Positions 15,321-23,040 of a stretch of 64,000 bases of DNA are shown here, one piece after another. The DNA is taken from the NCBI RefSeq assembly GCF_000156195.1, contig NZ_GG688326.1, positions 40,348 through 104,347 on the forward strand. The letters run 5' to 3'. Every line of letters begins with the position of its first letter. The first letter of the stretch is position 1. The DNA is from Bacteroides finegoldii DSM 17565. Its GTDB lineage: Bacteria > Bacteroidota > Bacteroidia > Bacteroidales > Bacteroidaceae. Made by a program: the position numbers and the translations under genes. The notes below the pieces were generated by a model. It worked only from the letters and a program-made list of their open reading frames with translations, was not told where the DNA came from and did no database searches.

Positions 15321-15558
15321 CTTACATTTAAAAGAATTTTGTGTTTATGCTGTTTCGTCGTGAGATGAGGCAGCATCATTTATTTACACCCGTTTTCGCT
15401 TTCAAGGTTTGCGATTTTAGGGCTTTTTCTTTTCGGATGATATATTGTTCGCCCGGCAAAAGAAAACCGCTTAGACACAAACAAAACACGAAAACGAGCG
15501 TTAAACAAGCGTTATTCAAGTAAAACGGCATAGGATAACGTGGGAAAATCTCACACTC

Positions 15559-15575
15559 ATAGTACAAACATACTA
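15559..15575. promoter_or_regulatory. second copy of the 17-bp palindromic operator
   Basis: Identical to 14044-14060 over 17 bp. It lies in the non-coding right end, just before the 11-bp doublets, so the XRE repressor may also act at the recombination/replication end of the element. Confidence 0.55.
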
Positions 15576-15590
15576 TTGCTTTCGAAGCAA

Positions 15591-15844
15591 GAAAACGGTT
15601 TGGAAACGGTTATAAGTACCTCGAACATGCACTGTTTTCTAAATCATGTACATTTATCTATATTTACATTATTCGCTTAGATTCCAATAGGTGATTATTC
15701 TCACCTTATAACTAGAGAAAACGGCGGGAAAACGACGGGAAAACGAGCAAAATACCCTAAGATTACCCTAAGATGAATTGTTAAATAACGGCAAGATTAC
15801 GGCAAGGGTAAAACAAAAAATATAGTAAGGTTTTAGTAAGGGTA
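15591..15844. repeat. series of five 11-bp tandem doublets/triplets
   Basis: Pairs with an exact 11-bp period: 15591/15602 (GAAAACGGTTT-like), a triplet at 15720/15731/15742 (AACGRCGGGAA-like), a perfect pair at 15753/15764 (TACCCTAAGAT), 15788/15799 (ACGGCAAGRKT) and 15823/15834 (TAGTAAGGKTW). The units differ between pairs but the period does not. This suggests sites for a protein that binds one face of the helix, near attR. An origin, packaging site or accessory recombination sites are all possible. Confidence 0.6.
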
Positions 15845-16058
15845 AAATGTGATTTTTGATAATCCTCATGTCCTATAACTCCAAATAGCTGTTATTTGGA
15901 ACTGATACACTACAAAGATTTTTCCGTAGTCATTCGCATGTATGAAAGATATGCTCAAAATGTGGATTTTGTGGATGCTATAAAAAAGGGGAAAGAAATA
16001 AGCATGAAGATTTTTTGGGGGTCATTACACGTGTGTGAAAAGGGGATTCATTTTTACT

Positions 16059-16080
16059 TTTGCCCGCAATATGCCCGTAA
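16059..16080. repeat. tandem 11-bp repeat, candidate integrase arm-type sites (right)
   Basis: TTTGCCCGCAA (16059-16069) and TATGCCCGTAA (16070-16080) lie head to tail, matching the TTTGCCCGTAA doublet inside the left end and in the same orientation. About 47 bp inside attR. Confidence 0.6.
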
Positions 16081-16126
16081 TAAAATAAAAATCCCTCATA
16101 AACAACACGTTTACAAGGGGATTAGT

Positions 16127-16154
16127 AAAGAATACTCGTACTCGAAGCGGGACT
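16127..16154. repeat. attR, overlapping the tRNA-Leu 3' end
   Basis: Right copy of the 28-bp repeat. Its right half is the acceptor stem and T-arm of the intact tRNA-Leu gene, so the tRNA is preserved at this end. Confidence 0.85.
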
Positions 16155-16223
16155 TGAACCCGCACAGCCGCAATGGCCAAGGGATTTTAAGTCCCTCGTG
16201 TCTACCGATTCCACCATTCGAGC
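16139..16223 (-). tRNA. tRNA-Leu (anticodon UAA)
   Basis: An 85-nt class II tRNA. The 5' GCTCGAA pairs with TTCGAGT (one G-T), the anticodon loop CTTAAAA gives UAA, and a long variable arm and the T-loop GTTCAAGTC are present. CCA is not encoded. The element is inserted at its 3' end. Confidence 0.95.
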
Positions 16224-16238
16224 ATCCTTTCAAAGAAG

Positions 16239-16311
16239 AGCGGAAAACGAGACTCGAACTCGCGACCCTAACCTTGGCAAGGTTATGCTCTACCAACTGA
16301 GCTATTTCCGC
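16239..16311 (-). tRNA. tRNA-Gly (anticodon GCC)
   Basis: A 73-nt tRNA with acceptor GCGGAAA/TTTCCGC, D-arm AGCTCAGTTGGTAGAGC, anticodon loop TTGCCAA and T-loop GTTCGAGTC. It lies 15 bp upstream of tRNA-Leu on the same strand, so both are probably cut from one transcript. Confidence 0.95.
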
Positions 16312-16327
16312 ATTTTTTCAACGGGTG

Positions 16328-16359
16328 CAAAGATAAGTAGTTTACTTGTTTCTGCCAAA
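16328..16359 (-). promoter_or_regulatory. promoter of the tRNA-Gly/tRNA-Leu unit
   Basis: On the minus strand TTTG (16359-16356) is followed after 20 bp by TATCTTTG (16335-16328), ending 17 bp before the tRNA-Gly 5' end. Confidence 0.75.
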
Positions 16360-16360
16360 T

Positions 16361-16398
16361 CTTTTCGGAGGAAAGTTTAAAAAACTATCCTCCGAAAG
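16361..16398 (-). terminator. hairpin after argH
   Basis: CTTTTCGGAGGA...AGTTT (16361-16378) pairs with AAACT..TCCTCCGAAAG (16382-16398). It lies 7 bp beyond the argH stop on the minus strand and also abuts the tRNA promoter. Confidence 0.6.
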
Positions 16399-16404
16399 TT
16401 CATT

Positions 16405-17745
16405 TTATCTTCCAAGCAGTGCTTTCTCTGCTCTATCCATCCCGCAAAAGTTGAATCCATCGACCACTTGCTGCATCAATGCAGAGATCTCTGTATTACA
16501 CAAATTGCCTATACTTCCTTCATGTGTATGATGTACTTCCTTACTATGCGAGAATTTACCTGCTTCAATATCCAGACCGACCTTTTTGTATGCATCGCGG
16601 AAAGGCATACCTTCGCGTGCCAAACGGTTCACTTCTTCCACACTGAAAATGAGCAGATATTTGTCATCATCCAAGATATGTTCATTTACCTTAATCTCGT
16701 TCATGATGTAAGTTGTCATCTGCAAACAGTCTTTCAATTCCTGGAAAGCCGGAAGAAAGACCTCTTTTATAATCTGCAAGTCACGGAAATAACCGGAAGG
16801 CAGATTGTTGGCAATCATCATGATTTGTTGGGGAAGCGATTGCAACTTATTACATTTGGCACGTGTCAATTCAAACACGTCCGGATTCTTCTTATGAGGC
16901 ATAATACTGGAACCCGTAGTACAATCATCGGGCAACTTCACAAATCCGAAGTTCTGGCTGTTGAACATACAAGCGTCAAAAGCTAATTTGGAGATTGTTC
17001 CGGCAATCGTGGCCAACGCAAACGCAACATTACGTTCCATCTTGCCACGTCCCATCTGGGCATATACCACATTATAATTCATAGAGTCAAAACCGAGCAA
17101 CTCAGTTGTCATCGTCCGGTTCAACGGAAACGAAGAACCATATCCGGCAGCAGAACCTAACGGATTACGGTTGCACATCTTAAATGCAGCCTGCAGAAAC
17201 AGCATATCATCCACCAGGCTTTCGGCGTAAGCACCGAACCATAGTCCGAAAGAAGAGGGCATGGCAATCTGCAGATGTGTATATCCCGGCATTAAAACAT
17301 TTTTATAACGTTCGCTCTGGCAAATCAATACATGGAAAAGCTGCTCTACCGCTTCGGCTATTTCTCTGACTTGCGTGCGGGTAAAGAGTTTAAGATCCAA
17401 CAGTACCTGGTCGTTACGCGAACGGCCGCTATGAATTTTCTTTCCTATATCTCCCAAACGACGAGTCAGCATCAACTCCACCTGCGAATGTACGTCTTCC
17501 ACACCATCTTCTATCACGAATTCACCTTTCTCCACTGAAGCATAAATATTTTTCAGTTCAGCCAGCAACTGCTCCAGTTCTTCTTTCGTCAGCAAACCGA
17601 TACTTTCGAGCATTGTGATGTGCGCCATAGAGCCGAGCACATCATGCTTGGCCAGATAAAGATCCATTTCACGATCGCGTCCCACCGTAAAGCGTTCGAT
17701 GTCCTTATTTACCTGCACGGATTTCTCCCAAAGTTTCTGTGCCAT
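16405..17745 (-). CDS. argH: argininosuccinate lyase
   Basis: A 446-residue enzyme of the fumarase/aspartase superfamily that splits argininosuccinate into arginine and fumarate, the last step of arginine synthesis. The signature GSSIMPHKKNPD, which holds the flexible catalytic-serine loop, is present, as are SGRSRNDQ near residue 109 and PGYTHLQ. Length fits the family. It is the last gene of a minus-strand group after pyrE and a small SRPBCC gene (17 bp upstream). A hairpin follows the stop. Confidence 0.97.
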   Translation of the reverse strand: MAQKLWEKSVQVNKDIERFTVGRDREMDLYLAKHDVLGSMAHITMLESIGLLTKEELEQLLAELKNIYASVEKGEFVIEDGVEDVHSQVELMLTRRLGDIGKKIHSGRSRNDQVLLDLKLFTRTQVREIAEAVEQLFHVLICQSERYKNVLMPGYTHLQIAMPSSFGLWFGAYAESLVDDMLFLQAAFKMCNRNPLGSAAGYGSSFPLNRTMTTELLGFDSMNYNVVYAQMGRGKMERNVAFALATIAGTISKLAFDACMFNSQNFGFVKLPDDCTTGSSIMPHKKNPDVFELTRAKCNKLQSLPQQIMMIANNLPSGYFRDLQIIKEVFLPAFQELKDCLQMTTYIMNEIKVNEHILDDDKYLLIFSVEEVNRLAREGMPFRDAYKKVGLDIEAGKFSHSKEVHHTHEGSIGNLCNTEISALMQQVVDGFNFCGMDRAEKALLGR

Positions 17746-17762
17746 ACCAATTAATAATTGAA

Positions 17763-18173
17763 TTAATAATTTATAATCGACAGCATTTCAACCATCTTCT
17801 CCAAACCTTCCTGGAGGGGCTTCTGCACCATCGCTTTCATAAACGGATTGATATCCATCCCGATAGTAACCTTTACTTTGCATTCTTCCTCACCGGTCGC
17901 CACTAATTGAATCCACATATTAAAAGGAAGCGGTGAGTTGGTTGTCTCCAACTTCACACATTTAGAAGGTTCACGTTCAACGATTTGCAGTGTCAGCTTT
18001 CCAACAGGAGAAACACTAAAACTCAACGTATCCGAATCAAAACTCAAATCCTGTACCTTATCTTGCGGCAAACGGTCTTTAATGGCTTCCAGATTACTCA
18101 AATCCGAAAGCTTGTTATACACTCGTTCCTGACTGTAAGGTATCACCTTGACACTACTCTCAAATTTAGTCAT
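17763..18173 (-). CDS. SRPBCC/polyketide-cyclase-like lipid-binding-fold protein
   Basis: A 136-residue protein with the START/SRPBCC layout: an N-terminal strand (KFESSVKVIPYSQERVYNKLSDLSNLEAIKDRLP), a curved beta-sheet middle, and a long C-terminal helix (NPFMKAMVQKPLQEGLEKMVEMLSII) that closes the pocket. There is no signal peptide. Homologous small proteins occur in many Bacteroidota without a defined substrate. It lies 17 bp before argH and downstream of the hairpin that follows pyrE. Confidence 0.75.
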   Translation of the reverse strand: MTKFESSVKVIPYSQERVYNKLSDLSNLEAIKDRLPQDKVQDLSFDSDTLSFSVSPVGKLTLQIVEREPSKCVKLETTNSPLPFNMWIQLVATGEEECKVKVTIGMDINPFMKAMVQKPLQEGLEKMVEMLSIINY

Positions 18174-18196
18174 AATATTCTATTTGTATAAAAACA

Positions 18197-18239
18197 AAAA
18201 AAGAACTATCCGGGCAAATATTGTCCGAAGAGTTCTTTT
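18197..18239 (-). terminator. terminator after pyrE
   Basis: On the minus strand AAAAGAACTCTTCGG pairs with CCGGATAGTTCTTTT (one or two mismatches) and is followed by a run of T. It begins 28 bp past the pyrE stop. Confidence 0.75.
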
Positions 18240-18267
18240 ACTGACATATATTTAATCAAAAAAAGTC

Positions 18268-18906
18268 TTATTTACCAGCATCCCAATGAGCAGGGTCTTT
18301 ACGCCATTCGTTCAGTGTCTGGATATCTTCTTTTTCAATGTAACCTGTACGAAGAGCAACATCAAGCACGGCCTCATAATTGGTCAATGTCACCAAAGTC
18401 ACTTTAGCGTTCTTGAATGCTTCTTCAGCAACCGGGAAGCCATACGTATAAGCCGCAACCATACCAATTACTTCACAGCCATCGCGACGAATCGCCTCTA
18501 CAGCCTTCAAACTACTGCCACCGGTAGATATCAAATCTTCTATTACTACTACTTTCATACCCGGACGAAGTTCACCTTCGATTAGGTTCTCCAATCCATG
18601 GTCTTTCGGGGTAGAACGAACATATACGAACGGTAAATTCAATGCATCAGCAACCAAAGCTCCTTGAGGAATAGCACCAGTCGCCACACCTGCAATCGCA
18701 TCCACCTGTCCGAATCGTTCCAATATCAGACGTGTAATTTCAATCTTCACAAAATTACGAAGAGAAGGATAGGACAGAGTTTTACGGTTGTCACAGTAAA
18801 AGGGGGATTTCCATCCAGAAGCCCAAGTGAAAGGGTTAGCAGGTTGAAGTTTAATAGCTTTAATCTTCAACAGTTTCTCCGCAAATAGTCTCTCTAAGTT
18901 TTTCAT
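18268..18906 (-). CDS. pyrE: orotate phosphoribosyltransferase
   Basis: A 212-residue type I phosphoribosyltransferase that joins orotate to PRPP to make OMP in pyrimidine synthesis. The PRPP-binding motif VVVIEDLISTGGSS (about residues 118-131) and the catalytic-loop region YVRSTPKDHGLENLIEG are present. Length is normal. A TACTTTTG promoter element lies 29-36 bp upstream, so it can be expressed apart from prmC-recX. Confidence 0.97.
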   Translation of the reverse strand: MKNLERLFAEKLLKIKAIKLQPANPFTWASGWKSPFYCDNRKTLSYPSLRNFVKIEITRLILERFGQVDAIAGVATGAIPQGALVADALNLPFVYVRSTPKDHGLENLIEGELRPGMKVVVIEDLISTGGSSLKAVEAIRRDGCEVIGMVAAYTYGFPVAEEAFKNAKVTLVTLTNYEAVLDVALRTGYIEKEDIQTLNEWRKDPAHWDAGK

Positions 18907-18934
18907 AACTAAACTAACTATTAATTATTTGCCG

Positions 18935-18942
18935 CAAAAGTA
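18935..18942 (-). promoter_or_regulatory. -7 promoter element of pyrE
   Basis: TACTTTTG on the minus strand between the recX end and pyrE; no clear TTTG at the -33 position. Confidence 0.5.
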
Positions 18943-18983
18943 CAGAAATAGAACGAGAATAAAAAGAAGAATCCGTTTATTTT

Positions 18984-19468
18984 TTACTCCACCTGCTCCT
19001 CTTCATCGGGAACATCGATACAACGCCTGATATCTTTCAGTTCAAACCCACGACTCATAGCGAACCGCATCAGCTTTCCATTCAGTTCATATTCATCCTG
19101 CGCATGGACTACTTTTTTTTCTTGGAGGCCAGCAGTCCACGAAGGACAGCAAGATATTCCTCCTCATCAATCTCATTCAGATAACGCCATGCTACGTCGG
19201 ATGGAATCTTCTTCATATAGAGTCCTTGCGCTATTTTCATCTTCCCCCACTTGGCGAAACGGAATTTATCATTCACAAAAGCCCTGCAGAAACGCTCGTC
19301 ATCAATGAACTTTTCCGATTCCAGCCGGTCAAGAATACGCGCTATGGTATCATAGGCTATCCCCCAACGTTGTAACTTCTCATTTATTTCTGCCCGGCAA
19401 TGCTCGGCAGTAGAGCAATAGGAGGCTACACGACTTAAAGCCTCTTCGTCTGTTAATTGTGCACTCAT
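18984..19468 (-). CDS. recX: RecX regulatory protein, reading frame split at an A8 run
   Basis: RecX binds RecA filaments and limits their activity. The first frame (19468-19109) gives 119 residues with RecX tandem three-helix repeats (EALSRVASYCSTAEHCRAEINEKLQRWG, then FCRAFVNDKFRFAKWGKMKIAQGLYMKKIP) and stops right after four lysines. The -1 frame continues from the same place to 18984 with 42 residues that complete the third repeat (EYELNGKLMRFAMSRGFELKDIRRCI). Total would be 161, normal for RecX. The junction is A-AAA-AAG followed by TAG, a classical -1 slippery heptamer. Programmed slippage, a real mutation or a homopolymer read error are all possible. The start overlaps the prmC stop by 4 bp. 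Confidence 0.8.
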
Positions 19469-20301
19469 CGGTTAGCTGTAACTATTCTATCTTTTCCAAA
19501 TATGTCTTTTATAACACGAATATCACGATATTGGTTCATTTCAAGCATATATGCTATTTCCCGGCCAAACGCCCGGTTGATTTCAAAATAAAGTTTTCCT
19601 TCCGGCAGAAGCAACTCACGCCCCAGAGTGGCAATCCTGCGATAAAACCGCAACGGGTCGTCATCGGGAACAAACAAAGCCAGTGCCGGTTCCCAATCGA
19701 GCACATTAGCTTCCATTTCATCTTTCTCCGCCTCAGTGACATAAGGAGGGTTGCTTACAATGACATCAAACGACGGTGACTTTTCCCAATCGTCAGATAA
19801 AACATCCCTTTGCCGAAACAGCACTCGGGATTCCAGTTCTTCGTTGTTTGTCCGAGCTATCGCTAATGCCTCTTCCGAAATATCCCAAGCTTCCACGTCG
19901 GCATCCGGAAGTCTCTTATCCAGAGAAATTGCAATGCATCCGCTTCCCGTACCTATATCTAATAGGTGATGTGCTCCCGGATTCTCATTGACGACCCAAT
20001 CTACCAACTCCGCAGTTTCCGGACGGGGAATCAGCACCCCCGGAGCTACCTTGAACTTCCTCCCACCAAATACCGCAAAGCCGCGAATGTACTGTATCGG
20101 CTCATTTTTCTGTAAACGGAATATAATGTTTTCTAATTCACGCTCTTTGCATTCGGATAAAATCATATCTTTGCCCAAGTAAATATCGAGCGGATCGAAC
20201 CCGAGCATATCGCAACAAATCATCATCGTAAGGGCTTTAAGCTCTTCCGGCGGATAGATATCACGCAGAGATTGGCGAATGCGGGTGGAGATACGATTCA
20301 T
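19465..20301 (-). CDS. prmC: protein-(glutamine-N5) methyltransferase, release factor-specific
   Basis: A 278-residue SAM-dependent methyltransferase that modifies the GGQ glutamine of peptide-chain release factors. It has an N-terminal helical domain, the SAM-binding motif LDIGTGSGCIAISL (about residues 116-129) and the catalytic VSNPPYV motif. Length is typical. It shares a 4-bp overlap with recX. The gene is divergent from ribD with 54 bp between starts, where a TACTTTTG element serves this strand. Confidence 0.95.
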   Translation of the reverse strand: MNRISTRIRQSLRDIYPPEELKALTMMICCDMLGFDPLDIYLGKDMILSECKERELENIIFRLQKNEPIQYIRGFAVFGGRKFKVAPGVLIPRPETAELVDWVVNENPGAHHLLDIGTGSGCIAISLDKRLPDADVEAWDISEEALAIARTNNEELESRVLFRQRDVLSDDWEKSPSFDVIVSNPPYVTEAEKDEMEANVLDWEPALALFVPDDDPLRFYRRIATLGRELLLPEGKLYFEINRAFGREIAYMLEMNQYRDIRVIKDIFGKDRIVTANR

Positions 20302-20321
20302 ACATTTACAGTTTCGGAGTG

Positions 20322-20329
20322 CAAAAGTA
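20322..20329 (-). promoter_or_regulatory. -7 promoter element of prmC
   Basis: TACTTTTG on the minus strand, 21 bp upstream of the prmC ATG. Confidence 0.5.
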
Positions 20330-20355
20330 AGAATAATATAGCGAAGAGTACCAAA

Positions 20356-21393
20356 ATGGAAGAAGAAAAATACATGAGACGTTGTATTGAGCTCGCAAAG
20401 AACGGGTTATGCAACGTAGCTCCCAATCCGATGGTAGGGGCTGTTATCGTATGCGACGGGCGCATTATCGGTGAAGGTTATCATGTCCGTTGCGGAGAAG
20501 CGCATGCCGAAGTCAATGCAATCCGCTCCGTCAAGGATGAGTCTTTATTGAAACGTTCGACAATCTATGTCAGCCTGGAGCCTTGTTCCCACTATGGTAA
20601 AACACCTCCCTGTGCAGACTTGATCATCGAAAAACAGATTCCGCGTATCGTCATTGGTTGCCGGGATCCCTTTTCCAAAGTAGCCGGACGAGGGATTCAG
20701 AAACTACAGAATGCCGGACGGGAAGTTATAGTCGGTGTGCTGGAAGAAGAATGCCTGCATCTGATCCGCCGTTTTATCACTTTCAACACGCTCCGCCGAC
20801 CTTTTATTACTCTTAAGTGGGCTGAATCGGCCGACCAATTCATTGACATAGAGCGAATTGATGGGAATCCTGTCCTTCTCTCCTCCCCTCTTACGTCAAT
20901 GTTGGTACATAAAAAAAGGGCGGAGAATACAGCTATTATGGTAGGAAGACGGACAGCCTTGCTGGATAATCCCTCTCTGACGGTACGCAACTGGTATGGA
21001 CGTAACCCTATACGTATTGTTTTAGACCGCAACCTTTCTCTTCCGAATGATTTGCAAATATTCAACGGAGAGGTCCCGACATTAGTTTTCACAGAGAAAG
21101 AACATCCGGAAGAAAAGAGCGTCAGCTATATAACTATTGATTTTGGTCATAACCCTCTGAAGCTGATTATGGAAGAGTTATATCAACGAAATATACAATC
21201 ATTGTTGGTAGAAGGCGGAAGCCAACTGCTGCAATCATTCATTGACAATGAATTATGGGATGAAGCCTATATAGAGAAGTGCCCCAAGCGGTTATACTCC
21301 GGTGTTAAATCACCTGAAATAAGCAATAATTTTAGTTACTCGACCAAAGAACACTTTGGAAGACAAATTTGGTATTATGTTCATCGGATTTAG
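20356..21393 (+). CDS. ribD: bifunctional riboflavin deaminase/reductase
   Basis: A 345-residue two-domain enzyme for steps two and three of riboflavin synthesis. The N-terminal cytidine-deaminase-like domain has the zinc ligands HAEVNAI and PCSHYGKTPPCADL. The C-terminal reductase domain has TLKWAESADQFI and VEGGSQLLQSFID, typical of RibD/DHFR-fold reductases. ATG 20356 is chosen because MEEEKYMRRCIELAKNG matches the usual RibD start; the longer frame to 20272 would overlap prmC. It stands alone on the plus strand. Confidence 0.95.
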   Translation: MEEEKYMRRCIELAKNGLCNVAPNPMVGAVIVCDGRIIGEGYHVRCGEAHAEVNAIRSVKDESLLKRSTIYVSLEPCSHYGKTPPCADLIIEKQIPRIVIGCRDPFSKVAGRGIQKLQNAGREVIVGVLEEECLHLIRRFITFNTLRRPFITLKWAESADQFIDIERIDGNPVLLSSPLTSMLVHKKRAENTAIMVGRRTALLDNPSLTVRNWYGRNPIRIVLDRNLSLPNDLQIFNGEVPTLVFTEKEHPEEKSVSYITIDFGHNPLKLIMEELYQRNIQSLLVEGGSQLLQSFIDNELWDEAYIEKCPKRLYSGVKSPEISNNFSYSTKEHFGRQIWYYVHRI

Positions 21394-21499
21394 CTAAAAT
21401 AGTCCTATTCAGGGAGTTTTACGTCGATAAAAACAGTGTTATTATCTATAATTTTATATAAAACTTACCTGTAATGTTCATTATCGGGAAAAATGTTTC

Positions 21500-21507
21500 T
21501 ATTTTTG
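21500..21507 (+). promoter_or_regulatory. -7 promoter element of the DUF6242/uppS/bamA unit
   Basis: TATTTTTG 28 bp before ATG 21536 matches TAnnTTTG. Confidence 0.5.
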
Positions 21508-21535
21508 CAACTTGTAAATAAACACAATCTTTCAA

Positions 21536-23014
21536 ATGAGAATAAAGTTTTTATCATTCATTGCGAGTTTTTTCATGGTGTCATTCGTTATAACGTCATG
21601 CCTTGATGACGATAATGACATAGAATATAGCCCAGATGCAACTATACATGCATTTGAACTTGATACAATATATGGGATATCCTACAAGTTCACTATTGAC
21701 CAACAAAATGGCCTTATCTATAATCAGGATTCACTCCCTGTTCACGCAGATACTATTATTGACAAAATCTTGATTAAGACGCTGACAACAGCTTCAGGCG
21801 TCATCACCATGAAAGACAAAGAAGGAAGAGACTCTATTATCAATATTAACGATTCACTAGACCTTCGTAAAAAATTAGAAATCAAGGTATGGTCTACTGA
21901 GGCACTGGCAGGAATAGCCCCTAACAAAGTAAAGCCATATACTATTGAGGTTAGAGTACACAAACATGATCCGGATTCTTTAAGCTGGGGATATGTCGGG
22001 AAAATAGGTGATGAGATTAAAGGAGCACAGAAAACCATTAAATTTAAAGATGAATATTTCACCTATTCTATGGATGGGTCAAGTGTAAAAGTACATAGTA
22101 GTAGTGACTTATCTAATTGGAATTTGCAAAATGCAACGGGATTAGCAACTCTTCCTAACTCCATATTACCCTTAGAGAAGATTATATTGGCTACCGCAGA
22201 TAATAAGGTATATGAATCTACCGACGGTATAGCATGGACAGAATCAAATAAATTTTCAGGTGAAGTAAATACATTTATTTCAGCAATACCCATTGAGAAT
22301 GACAATAGCCAAACCGAAGAAGAGAAGTACATTCAACAAGCCACTTATCTCAAGACAGAAGATAACGTACGTTATTTGTATTCCATTTTAGAATCGGAAC
22401 TAGGGATAGGAAATGCTGAAACTAAAATACAAGCAGCCGGTGAGAATTTCCCAACAAAGAACATTTCATACACAACTTTCAAAAAAGGAGGACAATATCA
22501 GAATGTTATAATAGGTGAACATGATGAATCTATCAAAATAACGGTTGGTGATAAAGAAATTCCAGTCAGCATAGCATGGGGATACAATGGAACAACATGG
22601 GCTGAGTTGGGAACCACTTCAACGGTTGCTTATTGCCCGGAGTTCAAGAATCCGACTATTATTTATTACAATAACCTTCTTTATACTTTTGGTGACAAGT
22701 TTGAATCCATCTATGTTTCAAAGAATGAAGGAATTGCTTGGCAAAAAGCGGACAAAAAGTTCTCATTCCCTTATCAGGATTGGAGTGACCCCGAGTTCAA
22801 ACCAACAATAGAAAAACCGGAATTCATGGGAAGAACTAATTACTCCGTAGTACAAGACACAAAGAATGACTACATTTACTTCTTATTCAGTAAGGGAGAT
22901 GTTTTACTCGAAGAAGGTGAGAATACACATCCTTATAGTCATGATTCAGAAATCTGGCGTGCACGCTTAAACCAATTATGGTTTGATAAGAGTCCCAAGC
23001 ATGCAGGTCAATAA
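21536..23014 (+). CDS. DUF6242-like lipoprotein
   Basis: A 492-residue lipoprotein. The signal peptide ends VITSCLDDDND, with Cys22 as the lipid site and acidic residues after it, as in exported Bacteroides surface lipoproteins. An N-terminal Ig-like region (to about residue 145, ending YTIEVRVHKHDPDSLSW) is followed by a kelch/sialidase-like beta-propeller pattern with repeats such as KVYESTDGIAWTES and SIYVSKNEGIAWQKA. It lies 26 bp upstream of uppS, at the head of an envelope-biogenesis gene run. The family is conserved in Bacteroides; its function is unknown to me. Confidence 0.8.
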   Translation: MRIKFLSFIASFFMVSFVITSCLDDDNDIEYSPDATIHAFELDTIYGISYKFTIDQQNGLIYNQDSLPVHADTIIDKILIKTLTTASGVITMKDKEGRDSIININDSLDLRKKLEIKVWSTEALAGIAPNKVKPYTIEVRVHKHDPDSLSWGYVGKIGDEIKGAQKTIKFKDEYFTYSMDGSSVKVHSSSDLSNWNLQNATGLATLPNSILPLEKIILATADNKVYESTDGIAWTESNKFSGEVNTFISAIPIENDNSQTEEEKYIQQATYLKTEDNVRYLYSILESELGIGNAETKIQAAGENFPTKNISYTTFKKGGQYQNVIIGEHDESIKITVGDKEIPVSIAWGYNGTTWAELGTTSTVAYCPEFKNPTIIYYNNLLYTFGDKFESIYVSKNEGIAWQKADKKFSFPYQDWSDPEFKPTIEKPEFMGRTNYSVVQDTKNDYIYFLFSKGDVLLEEGENTHPYSHDSEIWRARLNQLWFDKSPKHAGQ

Positions 23015-23040
23015 TAAACGCATACGTTTAAAACAGAAAA

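Larger units (their letters stand above)
15260..16138. other. non-coding right end of the element
   Basis: About 880 bp without a convincing gene. It holds a terminator-like hairpin, the second copy of the 17-bp palindrome, a series of 11-bp tandem doublets, candidate integrase arm sites and attR. Two short stretches (around 15913-15925 and 16002-16030) resemble a piece of the terminase-like gene near 11860-11890 and may be degenerate copies. Confidence 0.6.
1881..16154. mobile_element. integrated 14.3-kb element at tRNA-Leu; phage-satellite-like (or decayed prophage)
   Basis: The element is bounded by a 28-bp direct repeat (1881-1908 and 16127-16154) with one mismatch, overlapping the 3' end of an intact tRNA-Leu at the right. 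A tyrosine integrase lies at the left end. Content in order: integrase, unknown gene, HTH/excisionase-like gene, replication module (ATPase, primase-like, RusA), phage-tail-like gene, two terminase-small-like genes, XRE/Fic cargo, very small genes, and a non-coding right end. Terminase large subunit, portal, capsid, relaxase and conjugation genes are all missing. Size, att in a tRNA, integrase-replication-terS order and the lack of head genes fit PICI-like satellites; the tail-like gene and two frameshifts also fit a decaying prophage. Confidence 0.85.

Noticed and set aside
15341..15523. A 60-residue ORF (and its 63-residue antisense counterpart)
   Set aside because: Biased, basic composition, no spacing to other genes, no start signal; likely chance in the non-coding right end.
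1881..16154. Conjugative or mobilisable transposon (ICE/NBU)
   Set aside because: There is no relaxase, mobilisation, coupling-protein or Tra gene, and terminase-small and tail-like genes are present instead.
15896..16300. A 134-residue ORF at the right end of the element
   Set aside because: It runs through attR and both tRNA genes on the opposite strand and has no coherent protein character after residue 45. Its first part only resembles a piece of the terminase-like gene.
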